The notes beneath the pieces were generated by a model. The model did no database searches. It worked only from the letters and a program-made list of their open reading frames with translations, and was not told the origin of the DNA. Both the position numbers and the translations under genes were made by a program. From the NCBI GenBank assembly GCA_039619475.1, contig CM077115.1, positions 397,268,557-397,332,556 on the forward strand: 64,000 bases of DNA, in the 5' to 3' direction. The first letter of the stretch is position 1, and each line of letters opens with the position of its first letter. This document shows, in pieces, positions 24,171-36,212 of this stretch. The DNA comes from Icerya purchasi (lineage: Eukaryota > Arthropoda > Insecta > Hemiptera > Monophlebidae).

Positions 24171-27100
24171 CCCATGTACATATTACTGTGTTTAGTTTTC
24201 CTTTTCGGCCTCCCTCCTTCTTCTCTTACGCGTTCCTTGCAACTTTCTACTATTCGCTTTCTTCTGCTCTTTCCGGGGAAAAAAAACTGTTACGAAAACG
24301 AAAAATTGTTTTCCGAAATGATAAGTAATAAATCTCGGCGAAAAAACCGCCTATACCGGTTTTCTTTTGGTTTTGCGCTGAAAACGGACAGAGCCATCAA
24401 CTACTAAAATCGCTTGGAAGCTCAGAAGCCGATCTTCCGGGCTAATTAGAAAATTAGTGACGACTCTAGTTAGATGACGACCGGAAACGCGCTGCTGGAA
24501 CTGGAAAAAAGTGACGAAAATTCGAATGCGCGCGTCGACAAAAGTCGCTTTCATAAGCGCATTTCTGTTCGTTTCTTAGGACGATTTTCCTCTTTTATTT
24601 ATTTATTTTTTTTCAAAACGTCTGGCAAATAATAAGGCGACCAATTTCGAGTTTTTTTCCTAGAGCTGTGACTATAATGCAATTTCAAGTTACCTGTTGA
24701 CGGGACAGAAGGTCTGTCGAATGGGGCGGATGATCATGAAATCGCGCAATTCACGAACTGAGCAAGAAATTGTCCCGACTGCGTGAATTGTACAATATCG
24801 TTGTATGTAATTTGCACGAAACTCGCAGAATTTCGAACGGTTCGTAAGACGAGCACAACGATTTTTTCTCGCTTACTAAATTGCGTATAATAATACGCTG
24901 CCGTACTTATTATTCTCTATGTAAAAAAATGTTCGAACTAGAAATTTTTAGATTTTTGTTTCGGCACAATCCGCTGTCTATATATGTACTCGTTTATATT
25001 GGTCCATTTCTTATCGTTATCTATTTTAACGCTGCGTAGAGTTCTTTAAATTTTAAACACATTTCCATTTTCTTCAGATCGTTCGAAATGCCGCATATTT
25101 CTCTAATTGAACGGAGTAGTCATGTAATTCGTGAATTGTGACGCGGAGAAGAACCCGGCAAGATGTAAATCGATGTAAAATTTCAATTAATAACGAAAAT
25201 TTATTATATTGAGTAAAAGAACAAAAAAATAAAATTCGAAATTTTTTAATAAGGAGAAATTTTCAAAATGCGGAGTCGACAACGAACTGTTTCGATACGA
25301 GCGTGTTTCGGGAAATTTTCGATTAAATTTCGTACTATGACTTTTCCCACAGATAGACAAAAACCAGATTTATTTAATAACTATACAAATAACCGTTCAC
25401 CATGCAGTGGCCACCAATATGTTTGATCATCTTTATTTCCAAACAGCCAAAAATTCTTAATTTTGAGTAATAGCGCGCTTATGTAATTTTTCGTAAAATA
25501 AAATGTTTAACGTGTGTAATCCACGTTTGGGAAAACTGCGGTGTTTGCCCTTTGAATTATTCTCGATAGTAACCGAAATTAGAAGAAATGACCCGCGTCA
25601 TAGCAGGATATGCAAATTTTTGTTAATCGCCCCCGTCTCGATAAAAAATAGTATCGATACAACGTTTCGAAAGTATTGGGAAAAGAACGAGCGAAAATGA
25701 AAACGCGGATAAATGTAATTCGATAATGATTTTTAATGATTTTCTCGATTAAAAATTTTTGAAGCGTTTATTATAACTGAAGAAAATTTTCTGATTAATG
25801 TGTACAAAGTCGATAGCGAAATAACTTCTGTGATATAAAACCGCGTATTTATTTGATCTGGGAGAGGGGCAATTACTTGTTTTCAAAAATTTTTTAATAA
25901 ATCGATATTTAAATCTGACCTAGTCTCGCAGAATTTATTTTGTAAAACGCGGTGAAAATCATTACCGTCATCGAAAGCAATTTGTCGAGGAAAATAAATC
26001 CTGGTAAAATTTTTCGTCACCGACTGTTAACATGATTCCGGGGTCTTCTTTAATAGTTTCAAAATAGCTTAGTTCCGGTTCGAAAACTTTTCTAATCGCT
26101 CTAGGTCGCTAGAAAATTTTTTTGGAAGGGTATAAAATCAAAAAGTCTCTCTATATGTTTAGCTCATTTTTTATAACGTTCGGGTTTTATTACAAAAACA
26201 AACAAAAAACAAATAGGTAGACACACACTTTGTTAACAAAGCGCGATGCGCGGTAGTAGTTGCGTAAAGAACTCTTTAACACCACCGATTTTATTGCATT
26301 ACCCACAATTTAACTCTTTAAGCCAGCTGGTCCTTTTCCAAATTAAATAGTATAAATATGTTCGCTAACAGGTTTCTCTACGTTACGAAAAATAGGGAAA
26401 TAATGAAAAAATCCGGAACGACCTTTTCTTCTCTTCAAGGTCAAAGAAAAAAATTTTGCGAGCTGCGTAAAAACCTGCTTTCCGGACGACAAAGTCATTA
26501 GTGGTTTTCAGTGTAAACATTATTTTTTTTTTTTTTTTTGCTTTTTGGAATGATATTTCGTGTACCATTAAGAATAATTATTAAAATGGTATTTTTCGTA
26601 ATATCAGTTTTTTCCTTTTTTTTCCTTGCTATCTTTCGACGATGATTGATCGCAATTATTCCTAGATTCTACGGATATTGCATTTCTTCAGATAAACACA
26701 AAAAAAAAAAAAAAAGAGGTGAACTAAGGAGATTCTTTGATGAATACTAAATTCATTTTTATTTATTTTACCATCTGCTTATTAATGTTTAAAATTGTTC
26801 TGCATGAATTAAGTAATTAAAAAAAAATAGATATCACGCTCTCTGCAAAAATTGTACCGGAAGTGAATTGACTTAATTATACTGAATATTTTAAAAGTAT
26901 TTACATAATTTTACAAACTAAAATAAGCGCAAAACATGCATAAAACGAATTCACGCTTCATCAACTGATTTTTTTCCAATCGTAATACGGAACAATAACA
27001 GCTTTTTTGGAAAATCGCTAGACAATTCAATGAATAATTCGGTAGAATTATTTCTCTCCTTATCGCGCTACTTTTCAAATTGCTATACAAAGATAAAGAC

Positions 27101-28579
27101 GAACTGCTTGCTTCTACACTACTCTGCGATGACAAAATTTACAATATTTCTAAAGAATCGCCCTAATAATACACTCAAAATCAAACTATAATTCGTAATT
27201 ACATTAATAGCAATAATTTTCATCTGATGACGATCTTTTAATCTTCGAAAACATACCGAAAAGAGATATTGTTGAAATTAATAATACAGGTACGTTAAAA
27301 ATTTAGTAGCCCTTCACCTAAGCATGAAACTTAACTAAAACGATTCTCTTATAAATCGGGCAAAAGGTACAGTCAACAAAATTATATACCTACATTATTA
27401 GTCTTCTATGAGATCTGAACAAACCGAATGCGTACAAAATACCAAGAGAGATCATTTGGATATATAAACACGATATTATTTTATCCATATATTTAGACTG
27501 CAGCCTCGGCATTCTACCACACTTAGCAAATTACCGAAATAACCGAATCTAACAATTTTAATCGTAATATTTTTTGCCGCGGCCGAGAACACCGCATGAC
27601 GAACATTATTACAAATGAATTAATAAAATTTCCAAATGTTATTTATTTATTTCTATTATCGTCTAACATTAATATTTATCAGTTTTTCCTATATGACGTA
27701 GATTTTTTCTTCTTTTTTTTTTCGGTAGCTTTTAATTCTGGATTTTTTTTAATTGATCTGATTCGATGAAATTTGTTATTATTTCCAGCTTAATCGAATG
27801 TAGCCCGATTGCGAGTTTACAGCATTGGTAATCGAACGGAAAAATTTCGACTGTGCGATTATAGCTGGCAATTTAATGATTTATTTATTATGACGATAAA
27901 AAAAGTCATATGAACTACTACTCGGCCGGATTGATCGCTTACGTCTAAACGCATCTCCTAGCACCTTAAACGTAAATATTGCGGTTAAATCGATGAAATT
28001 CGATGAATATTTTCGTGTAAGATTTGAAAGGCTAGAGCATTTTGGCTCAACTTATTGCAAATATAAATTCGTCATCCCAGTTCGCGGGAAGGGGGAATAT
28101 GCGGAAATTAATAAAATCCATCAGTCCTTTTTCATTTCGACCAGTGCAACCTGGAGACAGTCTATAAGCAAGCTTGAAAAAGGTGTGGAAATTATTTCAC
28201 GCGTCTCGGACAGCTAGGCGAACCGACAAAAATTTACATTTAAATCTGCGCACACTGTTCAACGTGTTGATAGTTTTATTCGTTATGCCCTGAATAAGGG
28301 AAAATGGAGACCATCGTTGAACACGTGGCATGGCTACAAGCCTTTTATACATACAATCGTGTTAAGACCAAATCTTGGCCGTATTGGTGAGATTTCACAT
28401 TGAAAAGTTCAGAACTCTTCTTTACATTATTGGCGATTTAGGTGTGTTTTAAAATTACGCAGTAACCTCGTAGAATTATTAGCGGTAATTAAATAAATTT
28501 CTCGCCTTACCGGCTGTGTCTCCCTGTCAGGTGATATTGTCGAACAACCTTCTTCTATTCCTCAATCTTTCGCTTGGTG
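24171..28579. other. AT-rich DNA, no gene recognised
   Basis: Scattered short frames, all without family resemblance (for example 25503-25700 plus, 26911-27135 minus, 27993-28217 plus). An acceptor-like site at about 25078 opens a 20-codon frame to a stop, which is within chance expectation. A-runs lie near 26525 and 26700. No transposon relic was noted. Confidence 0.45.
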
Positions 28580-29335
28580 CTCAATCTTCTTGGAAGTACT
28601 ATAGAATCGCGATGCTTTTAAATCTCTAGCTTGCGCTTTCCGTTTCATTATCTGGTAATTATCCTCTTTGTTGGTGTCTTCCAATATTTGCCTAATGAAT
28701 TTCTGTCTCATTATTCGTTTTTTTTTCCATTTATTAATCCTTCTATTATCGTTGTTAGGTATCTATTATTTCTTATAACATAATCCAATTGCATCTTTTT
28801 CTCTTTTATGGTCCTCATTAAGCATGTTTCTTCATTAATGCGTTCGAGCACTTCCGTATTTCTAATTTTATCTAGCCATTTAATTTTCTGCATTTTCCTC
28901 CAACACGCCATGAAAGCCTCCAGTTGTTTTTGTCTTCCCTCTTATTTATTGTCCACGTCCCTACTGCGTATAAGAGCACGCTCCAAAATTAATTTTTTCC
29001 GCAGTTCTATCCTTATGACTTTGGACGTTAGCAATGAGTTCTTTCTGATGAACGCGGCTTTCGCCTGCGCGATTCTGGACCTTATTTCCCGGTCACATTT
29101 TCCATTCTCTGATATTATTGAATCTAGCTATCTGTGGGTTTTTACATATTGTATTATTTTTCATTATCTAATTTTATTTCTAATTTCTTATTATTCTGCG
29201 TTTTGCTGCATCTCATAACAACCATTTTCTTTTTATTTATTGTCATACCCTTTAAGTACCGGATTTAGCTTAGTCAACGCATCGGAAAGGGCTGCTTCAT
29301 TTTCCGCTACTACCGCTATAAAATCTAAATGATTT
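28580..29335 (-). mobile_element. RTE-like LINE, 3' half of reverse transcriptase, degraded
   Basis: Read on the minus strand from about 29333 downward, it starts at the catalytic box (decayed to HLDFIAVVAENE, where the family has FADDIAVVAE). It continues ALSDALTKLNPVLKG, then RSRIAQAKAAFIRKNSLLTS (about 29085-29025). Next is EAFMACWRKMQKIKWLDKIR (28930-28870), matching the usual RRM..I.W.DK.RN box. Then come NTEVLERI, a degraded LGHVLR box (LDYVIRNN) and a terminal YQIMKRKAQARD (about 28650). There are several frameshifts and stops; the longest clean parts are 28711-28911 and about 29100-28950. It differs in sequence from the copies at 9200 and 51840, so it belongs to another subfamily. The 5' half is missing. 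Confidence 0.88.
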
Positions 29336-30097
29336 TATCTTCATTCCGCCAATATTAATTCCATCGTTAAACAAAAACTATTTATTAACAGGCGTTGTGA
29401 GACTTTTTGTTCGTTATTTGCGCAGACGGATAGTGTAGAAAACACTTTATTTCCTGTAATTTCAGCTACCCCTCTTTCATTTTTCAACCCATTTTTTTTT
29501 TTTTTTAGATTTTTAGCTCTTCGATAAAAAAAACACATTTAATCGACCCCTAACAATATACCTATTGCGCATGTTCAGAAGTTATCAGGGTGTAGTTATT
29601 ATCAGTCTTTAATTAACGAGCATAGAGAAAATTACGATGTTGTCAACTGTGTGTCGGTTAATTTGTTGGTTTCCTTGTTTTTTATTTCTTCTTCTTTTCG
29701 TAAACGGCCAGATGTTTTTCTTCGTTTCTTTATTTAATTTAACTTTATTTTCTTCGTTGGCGTCACGGGCGTTTTATAAATAGATGTTTTTAGGAAATTC
29801 AGTAATTTTTTTAAACAACAAACGTTTATTAATTCGGTGAATTAGGAGGGAAAGATAAGCGAGAAGAAGATGTTCCCGGTAACAGAGCTGATAAATTGAG
29901 CTTTAAGTAAATTCCGTAAGATAGTGCGTAATACCGCTGGTATTCGATTGGTCGCATTTACTGATGATGCGCGTTCTACACACTCTTCGGTACTGTATAA
30001 AGTTACAGAGGCGCAGATCTCAGATAAAAGATTGTCTGGCGTATTCGTGCTGTTCTATACGTTTACGATCGTGATTGCAGTCGCCGTAGTTTAATTT

Positions 30098-30101
<4 letters not shown>
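29336..30101. other. AT-rich DNA, nothing recognised
   Basis: A T-run at 29492-29508 and short frames only. Some of 29336-29540 may still be the decayed continuation of the adjacent LINE, but I could not align it. Confidence 0.4.
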
Positions 30102-30136
<35 letters not shown>

Positions 30137-30153
30137 TATATATATAATATATT
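30102..30153. repeat. (TA)n microsatellite, interrupted
   Basis: About 15 TA units, an AA interruption, then further TA/AAT-rich units. Confidence 0.95.
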
Positions 30154-30189
30154 TTCCGAATAAAAATAAATTAAAAAACCTCCCTCTTT

Positions 30190-31200
30190 TTTCATAATCT
30201 ACGACGATGATTACACAGATGATATATAGGTACGGGCTACGAGTCGTCGGAGTCGAGAGGAAGCGGTGGTAAAATTGAACTTCCAGTTAAACATCTTATT
30301 TAGCCGCCTACCTGACTTCTCGTTTAAATTCCGATTTACTGGAACATCTCCAGAAATCCGATATCGGAGTGGCAACCACACAAAGTTCCACCGCGCGCGG
30401 ACTTTTCACAGACGTGCCTGTATTAAATTCGATGTCACCTCTCGATTCTAGTTTGATAACAGTATTTTCGTGTTTTCCAGTCGAAGAACAAAACGAAAAA
30501 AGGTCAGAAAACGGGAAAAAAAAGCCAAAGGAAAACCACAGAGTATAATGATCCCCCGTTCGCCCTGCGCTCTCTCGCAGATGATGCATCTTAATAATAT
30601 TATCGGAAGAGGAGAGGCGCGCATCGGCAACAACAACGGTCCACGAGGAAAGCAGCATCCTCTCGGCTTGGCTGTGTGTGCTATGCGTTTAAAACGAAAT
30701 GATTACAAGACGCAAAAAAGACGTTGACTGATTGCCCGTTTCATCGCATGCGATGCACACACAACTCGCTTATTTCGCCTTCCATCCGATGCGCCGTCCA
30801 ATTTCTTTCCTTCTTCTAATGTGCGCCTATGTTTTTATTATCCGACCAGCTCCTTATCTTGGCCGCGACTGAAGTATCGGCGCGCAAATGCGCTCGCGAT
30901 TTTTAATAAATAGTGCCACTTATCTGTCCGCACATCTGGCCCTTGCCGACTGCTGCTGCGGCCGTTGATTAATTAAAATGTAATTGGTATTTTTATTGCG
31001 TCGATGGAATTAGCAGGGTATTCGTGGTTCTCTCGCATACGAGACATTAACTCTCGATCGTTATGCATTGAAAATTTCGCGCCAAACCGTCCTTGATAAG
31101 AGAATGAGGTGGTGATCGCGTTTAAACATTCCACTCGGTGTTGCCGATCTTCAGATTTGTTTGTAGGTCGTCCTACTAAAACGCCACGGAACAATTCTTT
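30190..31200. other. GC-richer block with overlapping open frames on both strands
   Basis: Frames at 30266-30451 and 30470-30727 (+) and 30308-30658 and 30448-30636 (minus) overlap, a sign of stop-poor composition and not of several genes. On the plus strand TTTTCGTGTTTTCCAG ending at 30480 is a good acceptor. One frame after it stays open for about 38 codons, lysine-rich at first, to a TAA. I cannot choose among the frames. The block may be a conserved regulatory or exon-containing region. Confidence 0.3.
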
Positions 31201-32776
31201 TTTTCCTTAACAGTTTCTCTCGGAGATTTTAGGGCATTTGTTGTTTTTCTTTTCAATCAAAAAAAAACAAAAATAAAAATAAATAAATACCATCACTAAA
31301 ATTAAAATAAAGTTATTATAAAAATAAACGAAGAATGATTATGGGTCTCATTCAGCCTCATCAGTCGATAAAAGGCGTGGAATGAGAATACCCGCATGTA
31401 ACTTAATTTCATCGGAATTTGTCAATATTATCCGTAGAGTCTGCCTTTTTTTTTTTTTTTTTTTTTAGTGCGACAACGGCGCGCCATATTTCTTAAAAAG
31501 ACCGGAAGAAGTTACGCATTTATTCAAAAAGAACTGCACCGGACGTACAAAGAGAAGACCGATGATATTATTACTCTAAAAAGAAAAAAGAATGGCGCGC
31601 CCCCGAGATAAGTGTTTGATGAGATTTATTTTGTCGCGTTTTAAGCTTGAATAAAAAATTATCCACTAATCTTGTAGATTTGCACTGGCGTTTGCATTTC
31701 AGCGAACAGCAGCAGATTAACATGTTTGGAGAGATTTGAATAATTTTCAAAAATCCAGCGAGACGTGATAGCGGGAAAAACATTTGTTTTGTTTTTTTTT
31801 GAAATGTAAGTATTTCCGGAAAATCATATGCACGAAATTAGTCATTTTTTTTTTTCTTTTATAATTTTAATTTAAGTAAATATCTCATTCTGTATGAAAT
31901 ATTTCAATTATTTCCGCTTATATCTCAATTCGGTGAAATTTAAATCATTCTTTAACAGATATGAATTTTAGCAGTTATATCAATCTATATTATTTTTTCT
32001 TTCCAGTCCCGCGAGAAAATTTATTGAAACCCTCGACATTTTAGCTTGTTTAAAAATATTTTCATAGTAGAAAAATTATACAAAAAAAAACAAATTTTGA
32101 TTTCATTTCATTTAGTTTTTTTTTTTTTCAGTCACATTTTCTTTTCTCTTTCAACAAAAACAGTTTTCTAAAATTTTTTTAAATTTTATTTCTCTTTTTT
32201 CTCTTTCGCTATCGTCCCCTTTTTGACCAAGAGCCACTTGAAGGTAATTACAAATGTTTAGATTCACGACTAGAGATGGAAAGCACAAATGATTGAAGTA
32301 AGGGGGAATTATCATCGCTAAAGAAAGGATTGTAAGATCTGAAGCGAAGATTTGCGAATACGTAAGAAATCACTAATAAGAGCGCAACATTCGAAGAAAA
32401 AACATGCTTTGCGTCGCATTCAGAAGCAGTGTTGTGGAGGGACAAAAGGGAGAAGAAGATGGGAAAAAAAGGTTAACGAGAAGAAGCGGAGAGAAGAGAA
32501 TGATTAATTTGATTAAGGAGGCAATAATAAAACGACGGCTGAAAGGAATCCAATTTAACCGATTTTTATATTTTAAATAGAGAGATATTAAAGGGCTTTG
32601 GTGTCTGGGTGCAGATCCTTCGTTGACATGCCCAAAGGGGGGGTTAAAAAAGAAAAAAAAAGTCTTTGGTGGTTGTTTTTTTTCTTATCACGAATCTGCG
32701 CAACTTTTATCACATTACGATTAACAAATGTTTTAAATTAAAAGGGAAAAACTGTTTAATAATTTAAGAAAAAAAA

Positions 32777-32811
<35 letters not shown>

Positions 32812-35800
32812 CAGTAGTCGCATCAGACTGTGCAAAAAATAATACAATATAAGAAGAGCGTCTTAGAAAGAAAAAAAGGTGTTTTTGTTTATCTCGCTTT
32901 TTACTTTTTGGTCACATCCCTGAACAGGGATAACGAAAAACATCTTAACAAAAAAGTAAAAGTTTTTATGTGCATAAAAACTCGACTCTTCTCGAATGAC
33001 CCTCTTCGTACGCGTGTCTTCTATAATTCCTGTGGACGATTTTCATTTCGCCGTAATAAACCGAATAAAAATGATGTCATACAAGCGTGACGTCAAAACT
33101 TTATTCATTTCATGACCGAATTTTCTCATTACCTCCGATAGAAATACGATGTGTTGTCATTCGGAGCGTGAAAACTCTACAAAGTTTCATTCTAAGAATG
33201 ACATGTGTAGGATGCTTATCAGAAATTAGCCAGTTTACTGAAATGTTAATTATTTAAATGTACCACTTTCAGTTTTTAATATATCGTCATCTTCCCACGA
33301 GACGCCTGCATTATTAATAATTACACAGCCTATCGATCGGTCGCAATGACGTCTGCCTTGTATTTTGTAATTTATCTGCTCGTCTGTTTGTTTTATTACT
33401 TTTTTAATTAATGTTGTCGCATTCAGCGGCGCTCACATTGATCATCTTAATTCTTCAGCATTCGGTCGCGTTTTAATTAAATAACTCGTTAAATAAATAT
33501 TTCGCCAGAACGTTAACAATTTCCATGCTGTCTCTAGTATATGATAAAAAGTGAATTGATGTCGTTATCACTTTGTATGTTTAATTAATATACATATATA
33601 TATATATTTTTTTTTTTTTTTCATTGCGTTTTGACGTTTGAGAACATCTATTTACAAAAAAAATCTTTCGCTTTTCGTAGTTTTCCTTTGTTCTCCTTTT
33701 TTCATGTATTTCCGATTCATCGAAAAGCAATTTATCGCTTGTGCCGTTTATTTCACTGAAAATGTCGCTAGATTTTCTATTCCTCCTGGTACTTGAAATA
33801 TATGTGTGTTATCGTAAAAATTGACGTCAGGAACTGCTTAATAAAAAGGAAAGAAAGGTAAAACTATTTTTTAAGAATGATATAAATAAAAAAAAAAAAC
33901 AAAAAAAAACTGAAAATAAAAATCAAATAATAACAATTAAGCAGTTTTAGCGACTGAATAGCGGGGTAGAGTTTTTCCGGATCGTTCGAAAATGACATGT
34001 CTGTATTTAATCACGAGGATTGATTTTTTTTTTCTAATTTAATGGCGATCGTTAGTTTATTAAAAATTCCGCATTTTAAACAATTTGCCGATGATTAATT
34101 AAATACGAGTAGAACACTTTCTAGGGGACAACGATGTTTGTTGTGAAATATTTCTTTAGCGGTTGATGGAAATTTTTTTATAATTTCCGGTTGTATCTAA
34201 TTTTTCCGATGTAACGATCAAAGGCACACGGATCCATCAACTCGGTAAATATTCGAAGCCCCGTCGGATTACTTTAATCGTGTTATGCAATTGGTTTAAA
34301 TGATTTATCGTTTTGTTTCACGCGTTAAACTTTAACCCGTGGCGGTTGTTAGGGGGAATCGAAAATAAAAATCAACTCCGAATTTCGGTCTATAGATTTT
34401 GCAGTATTTTGAATTCAAGTTTTTTTCTACATCTGAAACACTGTACGAACTAATAATAAGAGAAAAAGAAAAAGAAAAAAAAAATCCTCTAAAATGTTGT
34501 TATATAATTATCGCGGTACTGCTGCTAATTTAGTGTAAGCGGGTAAAAAAATAATCAATATGTGTAGTATTTATTATTAGACGTAAATACAGCTGAATTT
34601 GGAGATAATATCGAATTTTTGAATAAAGAATTTCATTAGAACGCGATTAATCTCAATAACGGTCAAACGTATCGAAAAATTTTCGATTTTTGCGGAATAA
34701 TCGTATTACGAATGAACACGTCAGTTTTTCCCATTAGAAAAATACAAAATATGTCCCAAATTTTGTTAAACTTCTGGACTCGGTAAAATTTTAAAAAGTA
34801 ACCCCGGCATCTTGACTCTCGTTAGTTGTTCCGTCTATATATTTTAATATAATTTCGCAGTAAGTGTGCCGGTGTGACAATTCCAGTTTGGTATAATTGT
34901 ACAAAGCTCTCCGAATTATTCGGTGGCAAATTTTCAATTGAACTTGTATAGCGTAATTTTGGAAGTTCAGCGTTATGCTAAAAGCACTGATGTAATTTTA
35001 AAGCGATTAATATTTAAAAGAATTCCGTGTGCTTCAAACTGTTGGAAATTTTAAAAAAGAACAAAAACCAATTCAGAAAACTTAACATACCGTGTCGTGT
35101 AATATCAGTTTAAGATAATTATGACTCCGAAATTGTCAAATTTTTGCTAGACTTTCGTATTTTTATATTATTTTTAGATATACTCGTTTTCGGCGGTAAG
35201 GAAATTGCACATTTCGTAAAAACTTCCTAATAGTGCTGATGTGAAAATAAAAAGAGGGAAAAAAAAGGCGTACGATTTCATCGAATTCTAGGTGTAAAAT
35301 TTAGTTCGAGTTCATAATTCCTCTCTGTTTAATTAAACGAAAAAATAGGTTAATTTTACATGCACGAATAATGCTAGTCGATAAATATGTCTTTCATTAC
35401 ACTCGGAAGATGCATGTTGTTGATTTTTATTAATTAAAATCCGTTTTTGACTTTGAAACGGATAAAAAAAAAAAAAAAAACTCGTCTTTTAATACTAACA
35501 GATTTGACTTATGTTAAAATTTATAATTTAAACAAAACTAGACAAAGGCTCGTAAAAAATCATCGGCCATTTTACACGTCTTTTTTAGTTTAATAGAGTG
35601 AAGGAAAAAATCGATTTTAGTCACGAGGTCTTCCGTCTTCTCGTTAAAATGTCGCAACAGCCTAAAATCCGTCAATTAACCAGCTGAAATAAATATTCGA
35701 AAAATAAAACTCAGTTTGAAGTTCATTTGCGTAGCTCGATGTGAAAAACGGTACGTCGAATTAAGAACCGTCGGAAACGTGAACTTCAAAAAAAGGGCTA

Positions 35801-36136
35801 AAAGAAGTTACCAAAATTTTGGACTCATGCTCAAAAGGTGGTAAAATTGAGAAATTAAAAATCATATATTCGGAAATTGCAATACAGCGCCAGAAATGCG
35901 TGTTTTTCTTTATTTTTTTTTCACTCTCGAGGCTAACTGCGCAATGGAAGGATACTTGTAATTGTGTAAACAACTCGCTGTCAGTATGTCTGTGCCATGT
36001 TTTTGTAGAAAATTCTTATTTGTAAATTGAAACAGTCTTAGCGAAGCCGAATGACAATAGTGATAGATTAATAATACCGTTTTTATAGTAAAAATATTTA
36101 ATGATTTTTTTTTTTGTTAAATTCTTTTTGTTACAG
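31201..36136. other. AT-rich DNA, no gene recognised
   Basis: Homopolymers at 31449-31466 (T), 33606-33621 (T) and 35464-35481 (A), and a TA microsatellite at 32779-32808. Open frames such as 32830-33090 (+) and 35761-35973 (minus) show no similarity. Nothing else could be supported. Confidence 0.45.
32779..32808. repeat. (TA)n microsatellite
   Basis: About 15 uninterrupted units following an A-run. Confidence 0.95.
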
Positions 36137-36212
36137 AAACAGCTGCGAACGGAAAAATTTTACGAAGCAAGATGAAAGTGGTGAAGAAGATGGCGGTCGT
36201 TTAAAGAAATAG
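36137..36212 (+). other. Candidate terminal coding exon
   Basis: A long pyrimidine tract (36106-36130) leads to TTGTTACAG|AAACAG. One frame after the acceptor (first codon at 36138) stays open for 24 codons to a TAG at 36210. It encodes a charged, glycine-ended tail beginning NSCERKNF and ending EEDGGRLKK. The codons are visibly less AT-rich than the flanks. No upstream exon was identified and I do not recognise the peptide. An open run of this length after a random acceptor is not rare, so the call is weak. Confidence 0.25.

Noticed and set aside
28808..29218. 136-codon plus-strand open frame
   Set aside because: Antisense of the minus-strand RTE fragment that reads RSRIAQAKAAFIRK and related boxes.
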